A DNA stretch of 64,000 nucleotides from positions 43,198 to 107,197 of the forward strand of contig CAYPXH010000002.1 of the NCBI GenBank assembly GCA_964414755.1, written 5' to 3'. Positions 25,706 to 32,640 of the stretch are shown here, piece by piece (within the stretch, counting starts at the first letter, position 1; every line of letters starts with the position of its first letter). The notes beneath the pieces were generated by a model. It saw only the letters and a list, made by a program, of their open reading frames with translations. It ran no database searches and was not told the DNA's origin. The position numbers were made by a program, and so were the translations under genes. Source of the DNA: JAEUKQ01 sp964414755 (GTDB lineage Bacteria; Pseudomonadota; Alphaproteobacteria; JAEUKQ01).

Positions 25706-26884
25706 GTGCAAAGCAAAAAAAAGGACTATTTATTCACCAGCGAGTCTGTTTCCGAGGGGCACCCAGACAAGGTTTGTGATCGCATTTCCGACAGCATCGT
25801 AGATGCGTTTTTGTCTGTTGATCCCTATGCTCGTGTTGCTTTGGAAAGCTTGGCTACAACCAACAAAGTGGTGCTGGCTGGTGAAGTTCGTGGACCTGAT
25901 CAGATAAACCATCAAAAATTGCGGGACATTACCCGACAGGCGATTCGTGATATCGGTTATGAGCAAGAGGGGTTTAACTGGAAAACGGTTGATATTGACG
26001 TTTATGTTCATAAACAGTCTGCCGATATTGCCATGGGTGTTGATGCCACGTCAAATAAGGAAGAAGGGGCTGGTGATCAGGGAATTATGTTTGGGTATGC
26101 TTGTACGGAAACACCCGATTTAATGCCTGCGCCACTTTATTATGCCCACGCTATTTTGAAATCATTATCAATGGCGCGGCGCGAGAACAAAAATTTGGGC
26201 TTATTTCCCGATGCCAAAAGTCAGGTAACTTTACAATATATTAATGGCAAACCTGTTCGTGCAACCTCGATTGTTGTTTCAACCCAGCATCATGCCGATT
26301 TAACCCAACAAGAGGTTCGCGAAATTGTGCGTCCACATGTTTTAAAAATTTTGCCGAAAGGTTGGATGTGTGATGAAAAAGAGTTTTACGTCAACCCAAC
26401 AGGACGTTTCGTAATTGGTGGGCCAGATGGTGATACAGGGTTAACCGGCCGCAAAATTATTGTTGATACTTATGGCGGGGCTGCTCCACACGGTGGGGGG
26501 GCTTTTTCTGGCAAAGATCCAACCAAGGTTGATCGTTCAGCTGCCTATGCAGCTCGATATTTAGCTAAAAATGTGGTAGCTGCAGGCTTGGCGGATGCTT
26601 GTACAATTCAACTAGCGTATGCCATAGGTGTTGCTAGGCCATTATCTGTTTATGTTAACGCCCATGGTACTGGTAAAGTGGAAGAAGAGCAGCTATCCAG
26701 AAAACTGCAACAAATGGTTAATTTGAGCCCGCGCGGCATTCGCGAAAAATTGCAACTGAATCGTCCGATTTATGCTCGGACGTCTGCTTATGGCCATTTT
26801 GGCCGGAAGCCCGATTCTGATGGCGGTTTTTCTTGGGAAAAATTGGACTTGGTTGCCGAATTGAAGTCGACTTTTGCGTGCTAA
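25706..26884 (+). CDS. metK: S-adenosylmethionine synthetase
   Basis: Makes S-adenosylmethionine from methionine and ATP. The 392-residue protein has SESVSEGHPDKVCDRISD near the N-terminus, the GAGDQGIMFGYA loop and GGGAFSGKDPTKVDRSAAY. The start is GTG at 25706 behind AAAAGGA. No SAM riboswitch structure is evident in the 97-bp gap after lnt. SAM made here serves neighbours MiaB and TrmB. Confidence 0.97.
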   Translation: MQSKKKDYLFTSESVSEGHPDKVCDRISDSIVDAFLSVDPYARVALESLATTNKVVLAGEVRGPDQINHQKLRDITRQAIRDIGYEQEGFNWKTVDIDVYVHKQSADIAMGVDATSNKEEGAGDQGIMFGYACTETPDLMPAPLYYAHAILKSLSMARRENKNLGLFPDAKSQVTLQYINGKPVRATSIVVSTQHHADLTQQEVREIVRPHVLKILPKGWMCDEKEFYVNPTGRFVIGGPDGDTGLTGRKIIVDTYGGAAPHGGGAFSGKDPTKVDRSAAYAARYLAKNVVAAGLADACTIQLAYAIGVARPLSVYVNAHGTGKVEEEQLSRKLQQMVNLSPRGIREKLQLNRPIYARTSAYGHFGRKPDSDGGFSWEKLDLVAELKSTFAC

Positions 26885-26893
26885 AATATTATT

Positions 26894-27589
26894 ATGGCAG
26901 ATTTAATTGACCACCGCTTCTATGGTCGCCGTAAGGGACGGCGTATGCGTGTGCGGCAGCAACAGGATTTTAATCAGTTGTTGCCAAAATTTTCTTTTAA
27001 TCTACCAGAAAGTAGCTTTTGCAACCCAAAGCTATTTTTTTCAAGGCCAACTAAAGATATCTGGCTTGAGATTGGATTTGGTTACGGCGAGCATTTGGCT
27101 ATTTTAGCTGAATGCAATCCTGATATTGGGTTTATTGGATGTGAAGTTTTTGAAAATGGTATTGGTCATCTTCTGTCCGCGATTGCAGAAAAGAATATGG
27201 AAAACATTCGTATTTTTCCGCAACCAGCCCAACCATTGTTACAGCGGTTGCCAGATCAATCAATAGGGCGGATATTTTTACTTTTTCCTGATCCTTGGCC
27301 TAAAAAAAGGCACGCTCGCAGGCGCTTTGTCCAACCTGAAACTATCGAATTACTGGGCCGCATCTTAAAGGATGGCGGGGAATTGCGCATGGCAAGCGAT
27401 GATCCTGGGTTGATTACCTGGATTACTGAGCACATGATGCGCAGCCAAAATTTCCGTTGGCTTGCTGACTCTGCTGGTGACTGGCTAGCTCGGCCAGCCG
27501 ACTGGCCGTCAAGTCGATATGAAGAGAAGGCAATTAACAAAGGAATACAACCGGTCTATTGGCGTTTTGAACGATTATCTCGGATTTGA
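26894..27589 (+). CDS. trmB: tRNA (guanine-N7-)-methyltransferase TrmB
   Basis: Forms m7G46 in the variable loop of tRNAs using SAM. The 231-residue protein starts with the family's RRKGRRMR segment, has SAM-binding WLEIGFGYGEHLA near residue 58 and the signature FLLFPDPWPKKRHARRRFV near residue 132. It begins 9 bp after metK. In relatives rimP usually follows closely. Here about 2.9 kb of other sequence intervenes. Confidence 0.95.
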   Translation: MADLIDHRFYGRRKGRRMRVRQQQDFNQLLPKFSFNLPESSFCNPKLFFSRPTKDIWLEIGFGYGEHLAILAECNPDIGFIGCEVFENGIGHLLSAIAEKNMENIRIFPQPAQPLLQRLPDQSIGRIFLLFPDPWPKKRHARRRFVQPETIELLGRILKDGGELRMASDDPGLITWITEHMMRSQNFRWLADSAGDWLARPADWPSSRYEEKAINKGIQPVYWRFERLSRI

Positions 27590-27657
27590 TCGCTACCCTT
27601 GTGTTAACGGCTTGCACAAGAAAAAAGCGTATTAAGGAATAGTTGTTTAGCTCAAAA

Positions 27658-28224
27658 CTAGTCTCTTGAAGAAACTGAAGTCAATACAAGGGATTGATAG
27701 TGGGGTGGTGGAGATTTTATACCTTTGAATAAAAACTCTTTGCTTTCGTCCCAATTAACACCGCTCTCAAAATAACATATTAATCTCTTCTTTAGTTTAC
27801 CGGGATCACCAATCATTCCTGCAAGTTCTATAAGATCAAGATCCTGATTAATATTCAAGCCAGCTTTGATAACAGGTTCTGGTAAAAGACGGGACGCTGG
27901 ATGATGTTCTATTAAATTAGCCCCGTAACGTCCTGGCTCAATGATGGGGCTTAGTATTTTATTAGGAAGAGGGCGTAAGTTTGGCAGAACATCTGAAGAC
28001 CGCATTCTCGCAATCATGAGGGGGCGAAATTTCTGAGGGGCAGCTACGGCACAAAAAAGCTGTTCGGTTTTGTTAAGATCAATTCCTTCAAATTTTTCAA
28101 AGGCACTTTTAATATTAAAGAACTCCATCAAAGTAGGAGTACGAAGCTGTGTTAAAGTGAAAAGATCATCTTTTAATTTTAGTGAAAGAACTAAATTATC
28201 ACGATAAACTAACCTCTTTAGCAA
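27658..28224 (-). CDS. Hypothetical protein
   Basis: A 188-residue protein I do not recognise. The start is TTG at 28224 behind AGGAG with 7-nt spacing, which supports real translation. It has no signal peptide or membrane segment. The N-terminal KLKDDLFTLTQLR and central RPLMIARMRSSDVLPNLRPLP are suggestive of a small single-domain soluble protein, perhaps immunity-like, but I cannot assign a family. It lies in the minus-strand block inserted between trmB and rimP. Confidence 0.6.
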   Translation of the reverse strand: MLKRLVYRDNLVLSLKLKDDLFTLTQLRTPTLMEFFNIKSAFEKFEGIDLNKTEQLFCAVAAPQKFRPLMIARMRSSDVLPNLRPLPNKILSPIIEPGRYGANLIEHHPASRLLPEPVIKAGLNINQDLDLIELAGMIGDPGKLKKRLICYFESGVNWDESKEFLFKGIKSPPPHYQSLVLTSVSSRD

Positions 28225-28588
28225 GAATTACTCCTAGCTTCTGTTACGGATAGTAAAAAGAAAAACGACCTAATTCGCCACATGGTTTGTTTAAGCCCAT
28301 TAAACTTAAGGGTTATGATTCTACCCAGCAGTTCGTGCTCAATAGATAAAAATTTACAGGCTGGTTTAAAAAGGTTATACCTACCCGAATTTACACAAAT
28401 AGCTAATAAATTGATCTTCAAGCCCACTCTTGCGTGCTATCACTAGGAATACCGCTAATCAAGACAATTATAGTTTATTAGCCATTTAATCACCCAAAAC
28501 TTGTTACCACAAAATTAAATTTTTCTACCTAGAATCCCGTTGATGGAACGGAACATATTGTAATGATGGGTTCAAAACAATGTACGCA
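28225..28588. other. Gap without a supported gene inside the trmB-rimP insertion
   Basis: This 364-bp AT-rich stretch contains only a weak 69-codon frame on the minus strand (28218-28427, GTG start, no clear ribosome site). Its end overlaps the TTG start of the gene at 28224. I see no tRNA, terminator or repeat here. Confidence 0.5.
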
Positions 28589-28822
28589 TCACTTAAGATA
28601 TAAATTTTGACCCACATACCAACCAGTCATCATATCCAGAATGTTTCCTAATATAGCTATTTCTTTCTCGTTATCTTGTTCAGATAAGCTATTCATATAC
28701 TGGTAAAAATTTTGGATAATTTCTTCTTTAGGGATGCCTTTAGCGTTTAATGCTTTGACGATCATCCTAAGGCGTAGGGTAGGGTTCTTGCTTTTAAGAG
28801 CTTTAGATATTAGATCTTTCAT
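28589..28822 (-). CDS. Small hypothetical protein, coupled to its upstream neighbour
   Basis: A 77-residue, mostly helical, charged protein (KSKNPTLRLRMIVKALNAKGIPKEEI, then ILGNILDMMTGWYVGQNLYLK). No membrane segment or signal. Its ATG overlaps the stop of the 224-residue gene upstream by 4 bp (28819-28822), so the two are probably one translational unit. Such a tight pair of a larger and a small helical protein can be an immunity or toxin-antitoxin type unit, but nothing in the residues proves it. Family not recognised. Confidence 0.6.
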   Translation of the reverse strand: MKDLISKALKSKNPTLRLRMIVKALNAKGIPKEEIIQNFYQYMNSLSEQDNEKEIAILGNILDMMTGWYVGQNLYLK

Positions 28823-29493
28823 GAAAAAAGATTTTCTTTAAGAGGATTCAAAAGAGAAGCCTGTTTTTTTATGTCAACCAGCATTTGATATTTTTTCGGG
28901 AACTGGGTTTGAAAAGTGAGAATACCTTTTTTTGAAAGCTTATCTTCTTCAAAAGCCCAGCTTAAAACGTATTCAGCTATAAACCTATTTCGGTTTATAC
29001 CGCAAGGGATTAATTGTTGACAATTATACTTCTTGTCTAAGCGCTGTAATAGTTTTTTTGCTAAAACCCGCAATGGCCAGTCGATCCAATTATTATAACC
29101 CTTGGTCACTAAAATAAGTTTTCGTGAACGAATTATTTTGATTAACGTTACTTCGTTAACATTCGGGTGGGCTACAAAATATTCTAGAAAATTTTCAATA
29201 TTAAAGCTTCTTTGTTTTCTTAGTAAAAAGATTAGATCAGAAATTTTAACAAGTGATTTCTTAATAATCACTTCAATAAAATTCTTAGCTTCAATCAAGC
29301 ACCTTCTGGGTTCACTATCAGTGTATATAATGCTTATAGCATAGCAGAAAATTTCTCGAAAGGTTCGTCGTTGATTTTTCCAAATACATTCAATTGTTGA
29401 GGTATCTTTATGATATTCTACAAGATATTTGGAAAATTTAGTACAACCCATTTTGCTTTTAAATTTTTTGTAAGTTACAAGCGTGATCGACAT
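28819..29493 (-). CDS. Hypothetical protein, first gene of a coupled pair
   Basis: A 224-residue basic, very AT-rich protein of unknown family. It is rich in Lys, Ile and Leu, with no signal peptide. The C-terminal half includes YNNWIDWPLRVLAKKLLQRLDKKYNCQQLIP and a C-terminal helix. Codon choice is more AT-rich than in the flanking housekeeping genes, consistent with a transferred region. It is followed with a 4-bp overlap by the 77-residue gene. The start ATG at 29493 has no strong ribosome site. Confidence 0.55.
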   Translation of the reverse strand: MSITLVTYKKFKSKMGCTKFSKYLVEYHKDTSTIECIWKNQRRTFREIFCYAISIIYTDSEPRRCLIEAKNFIEVIIKKSLVKISDLIFLLRKQRSFNIENFLEYFVAHPNVNEVTLIKIIRSRKLILVTKGYNNWIDWPLRVLAKKLLQRLDKKYNCQQLIPCGINRNRFIAEYVLSWAFEEDKLSKKGILTFQTQFPKKYQMLVDIKKQASLLNPLKENLFS

Positions 29494-29733
29494 ATTAAAG
29501 AATATGTTCTTATGATGGCAAGTAAATCATATTAACTTGTTTTTTCATAAAGTTTTTTAATCTAGATAATAATAGATTATTTGGATGAGTGGCTAAACCC
29601 ATGCTTTTGGCAAGAGAGTTTGGTAAATTTTTACCAACTTTACTAATGATAGGTAAGATAATGATTGAATATCTAATTCTTCTGCACAACATGTATTCTG
29701 AATAATCTAGATGACCCCCATTTTATCAAATCG

Positions 29734-30249
29734 CTATGTCGATCGGAATAATTTTTGCATCTCTTTTAGGTTTTGCATATTAATAGATTTATCTATTCCC
29801 AAATGCTTCACTTTTAGTGACCAATTCTGATTATAAAACCTAATATCAACATCTGTAAAAAATAATCCACTTTCACCAAATACAACATGCGCGTCCGATA
29901 AAGAAGATGCCCACTGGTTTTTAATTGCAGGGTTATTCAGAGAAACAAATTGGGTTAATAAAATCCGCTGGTTGGTAACAGAAAGAACATAATTGGTGGT
30001 GCTATGAATAAACCATAAACCCAAAAGCGAGCAAATAGAGGTAAGAAAAGCGATAATTGCTGTAAAATTTCGACTGTTCTTTACGGAAATAGCTACAACG
30101 ACGATAAATAGTATTAAAAACAAATTAACTATCGGTGGAACAGGTTGTTTGGTTGTTAATAGTGCATATTTTATCTTTTCTTCGGGCTGAAGTACCACAT
30201 CAGATAAAACCTTTTGTGCAACAGCTGGGTATGGTAAAATCATCAACAA
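29734..30249 (-). CDS. Membrane protein with PH-like C-terminal domain, unknown function
   Basis: A 171-residue protein with two hydrophobic segments at about residues 38-57 and 62-84, separated by a short SVKNSRNF loop. The C-terminal half (NYVLSVTNQRILLTQFVSLNNPAIKNQWASSLSDAHVVFGESGLFF) resembles the bacterial PH-type pattern in which a YaVTNqRvl strand follows a membrane hairpin. The N-terminus could also be a signal peptide ending at AVAQ. It is the first gene of the minus-strand block beside rimP. Confidence 0.6.
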   Translation of the reverse strand: MLMILPYPAVAQKVLSDVVLQPEEKIKYALLTTKQPVPPIVNLFLILFIVVVAISVKNSRNFTAIIAFLTSICSLLGLWFIHSTTNYVLSVTNQRILLTQFVSLNNPAIKNQWASSLSDAHVVFGESGLFFTDVDIRFYNQNWSLKVKHLGIDKSINMQNLKEMQKLFRST

Positions 30250-30376
30250 TGTTCCATTATAGCTAGTAACAGAGCTTGTAATATAAGTGCAAAGTGCACA
30301 GACGCAATGTATTTGTTCTTGATGGAAAATGATAAATAAATGCTGAATTTAAATAAATTCTTGCCAAGGCCTAACG

Positions 30377-30445
30377 CGTGTGATATCATCCCACACGAAA
30401 TCATCCTTACCACAAAGGGTGGGCCTGGTGCCCGCCCTTTTTGTT
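30377..30445 (+). ncRNA. Candidate small RNA or rimP-leader attenuator with terminator
   Basis: A first hairpin CGTGTG/CACACG (30377-30382 with 30392-30397) is followed 16 nt later by a strong terminator hairpin. No rightward gene lies upstream that would need this terminator, since trmB ends 2.8 kb away. The transcript must therefore start between about 30250 and 30376. It could be a free small RNA or a premature-termination leader of rimP-nusA-infB. The 5' end is not defined and I see no clear promoter. Confidence 0.4.
30414..30445 (+). terminator. Strong Rho-independent terminator upstream of rimP
   Basis: AAAGGGTGGGC (30414-30424) pairs with GCCCGCCCTTT (30430-30440) around a 5-nt loop with one G-T pair, and the T-tract TTTTTGTT follows. 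It works in the rightward direction and lies 60 bp before the rimP start. Confidence 0.85.
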
Positions 30446-30504
30446 AGGTGCTATTAGTCAAAACTTTTTGTCTTTAGTGACAGCGGAATTTGTAACGTTT
30501 GAGA

Positions 30505-31056
30505 ATGAATAATATAGAGACGGTTCAAAAATTATTGGAAACCCCGTTGCAAGAACGGGGGTACGATTTGGTAATGGTCAAATGGTTGCAAGGTAATCCA
30601 GCTGTTTTGCAAATTATGGCAGAGCGCCAAAGTGGTATGTCGCTAACACTTGATGACTGTGTCTTGCTAAATAATCTTGTTTCAACCCTTTTGGATGTTC
30701 ACGATACAGTACCCCACGCATATCAGCTTGAGGTTGGATCACCAGGAATTGACCGGCCATTAGTAAAGAAACAGGATTTTCAACGTTTTGTTGGCAAGGA
30801 GGCTTTTGTTGAAGTAGCCTTGCCGGAAAATAAGACAAAAAGATTGACAGGGATTTTAGCTGGAGTACATGAAGAAAAAATTTTATTAAGGGTTGATGCC
30901 CTGGAAGAAGTTCTCGAGCTGCCTTATTCGGGAATTCGTCAAGCCCATCTGCGGTTGGAAAAAAACTTGTGGTCAGCAGGTAAAAAAAATCGAGCAGCAA
31001 CCAAAAGAATCAGCCGCCAACAACCAGAGAACCAAAAAAAGAAAGTTTCAAATTAG
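30505..31056 (+). CDS. rimP: Ribosome maturation factor RimP
   Basis: Needed for 30S subunit assembly. The 183-residue protein has the family core GYDLVMVKW, MSLTLDDCVLLNNLVSTLLD and YQLEVGSPGIDRPL near residue 80, and a basic C-terminal tail. I use ATG 30505 instead of the TTG at 30499. First gene of the rimP-nusA-infB-rbfA-truB-rpsO-pnp series and immediately behind the terminator at 30414. Confidence 0.93.
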   Translation: MNNIETVQKLLETPLQERGYDLVMVKWLQGNPAVLQIMAERQSGMSLTLDDCVLLNNLVSTLLDVHDTVPHAYQLEVGSPGIDRPLVKKQDFQRFVGKEAFVEVALPENKTKRLTGILAGVHEEKILLRVDALEEVLELPYSGIRQAHLRLEKNLWSAGKKNRAATKRISRQQPENQKKKVSN

Positions 31057-31065
31057 GATACAAAA

Positions 31066-32589
31066 ATGCCAACGCTTTCAAATATTCAACGCCATGAATT
31101 GTTACAAGTTGCCGATGCAGTTGCGCGGGAAAAAAATATTAACCGTGAAGAAATTTTAATGGCCATGGAAATGGCTATTCAGAAAGCTGGCAAGGCCAAG
31201 TATGGCAACGACCACGATATTCGTACAAAAATTGATCGTCGAACGGGTGAGGTGAAACTTTTCCGCTATTTACAAGTTGTTGATAATGTCGAGAATGAAG
31301 TAACGCAAATTTCGCTTCCTGAAGCAGAAAAACAACAGCCAGGGGCCAAGTTGGGTGATTTTTTAACCGAAGAGTTACCACCAATTGATTTAGGACGAAT
31401 ATCTGCACAAACCGCAAAGCAGGTTATTGTTCAGAAGGTTCGTGAGGTTGAACGCCAGCATGAATACGAGGAATACAAAGATCGTAAGGGGGAAATTATC
31501 AATGGGGTTGTGCGCCGTGTTGAGTTTGGTAATGTAACTATCGAACTTGGCAAAGCCGAAGCGATGTTGCGGCGTGACATGATGCTTCCCAGGGAAACGT
31601 TCCGGCCTGGTGACCGCGTACGCGCCCTGATAGCTGACGTGCGATCAGACAGCAAGGGTTCGCAAATCGTTTTATCAAGGACTAGCCCAGAGTTTATGGC
31701 CAAGCTGTTTACCCAGGAAGTTCCAGAAATATACAACAAAATTATTGAAATTAAATCGGTCGCCCGTGATCCAGGTAGTCGGGCAAAGATGGCGGTTTAT
31801 TCACGCGACAGTAATATTGATCCGGTTGGTGCTTGTGTTGGGATTCGCGGCAGTCGTGTGCAAGCAATTGTTAACGAACTCCAGGGCGAGAAGGTAGACA
31901 TTGTTCCTTGGTCATCTGATCAGGCAACCTTTGTTGTCAATTCGTTGGCTCCAGCTGAGGTAAGTAAAGTTGTTTTGGATGAGGAAACAAAGAGAATTGA
32001 GGTAGTTGTTCCAGATGAACAACTAAGCCTGGCAATTGGCCGAAAAGGTCAAAATGTTAGATTAGCCAGCGAGCTTACTGGCTGGGAAATTGATATTTTA
32101 ACAGAAGCCGCTGAGTCTGAACGTCGTGCCCAAGAATTCAAGAATGTTTCCCAGGTTTTTGTTGATGCGCTTGACATCGATGAGGTCATTGCGCATTTGT
32201 TGATTACGGAAGGTTTTACCAAAGTTGAAGAAGTAGCTTATGTCGGTCTTGATGAGCTGGAAAAAATAGAGGGCTTTGATCAAGATTTGGCACAACAATT
32301 ACAAGAACGCGCCAAAAACTACATTCAACAGCAGCAGCAGCAGCAAGCATCTCGTTGGCAGGATTTAGGTGTTGATAGTATGTTGGCGGATGTCCCAGGT
32401 CTTACACCAGAGTTATTGGTCACCCTAGGTGAGCAGGGTGTCAAAACTTTGCAAGATTTTGCCGACTTATCAAGTGACGAACTTATTAGTTCCGAAGATG
32501 GGTTGTTGAGAAAGCATAAGCTTAATTTGGCAAGCGCTGATCAAATGATTATGGCGGCACGTCATATGCTTGATAAGGTGAAAAAATAG
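31066..32589 (+). CDS. nusA: Transcription termination/antitermination factor NusA
   Basis: RNA-polymerase-bound factor controlling pausing and termination. The 507-residue protein has an N-terminal domain (1-125), an S1 domain (EIINGVVRRVEFGNVTIELG near 145), two KH domains (DPVGACVGIRGSRVQAI near 255, LSLAIGRKGQNVRLASELTGW near 322) and two acidic C-terminal repeats. A run of eight Gln, broken only by one other codon, with a CAG tract near 32329, links the two C-terminal repeats. It lies 9 bp after rimP. The ylxR gene that usually follows is missing. Confidence 0.97.
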   Translation: MPTLSNIQRHELLQVADAVAREKNINREEILMAMEMAIQKAGKAKYGNDHDIRTKIDRRTGEVKLFRYLQVVDNVENEVTQISLPEAEKQQPGAKLGDFLTEELPPIDLGRISAQTAKQVIVQKVREVERQHEYEEYKDRKGEIINGVVRRVEFGNVTIELGKAEAMLRRDMMLPRETFRPGDRVRALIADVRSDSKGSQIVLSRTSPEFMAKLFTQEVPEIYNKIIEIKSVARDPGSRAKMAVYSRDSNIDPVGACVGIRGSRVQAIVNELQGEKVDIVPWSSDQATFVVNSLAPAEVSKVVLDEETKRIEVVVPDEQLSLAIGRKGQNVRLASELTGWEIDILTEAAESERRAQEFKNVSQVFVDALDIDEVIAHLLITEGFTKVEEVAYVGLDELEKIEGFDQDLAQQLQERAKNYIQQQQQQQASRWQDLGVDSMLADVPGLTPELLVTLGEQGVKTLQDFADLSSDELISSEDGLLRKHKLNLASADQMIMAARHMLDKVKK

Positions 32590-32640
32590 GTTTTTATCTG
32601 AACTGTAATGAATATATGATGAACAAGGGTTTCCCACAAT

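Noticed and set aside
27658..28224. Assignment of the 188-residue protein to an Imm26-type immunity family
   Set aside because: The N-terminal KLKDDLFTL segment is only loosely similar. Too weak to name.
28218..28427. 69-codon minus-strand frame
   Set aside because: GTG start without a clear ribosome site, no recognisable motif, and it ends inside the start region of the better supported gene at 28224.
29510..29692. 60-codon minus-strand frame in the trmB-rimP insertion
   Set aside because: No ribosome site or motif. Low-complexity AT-rich sequence gives such frames by chance.
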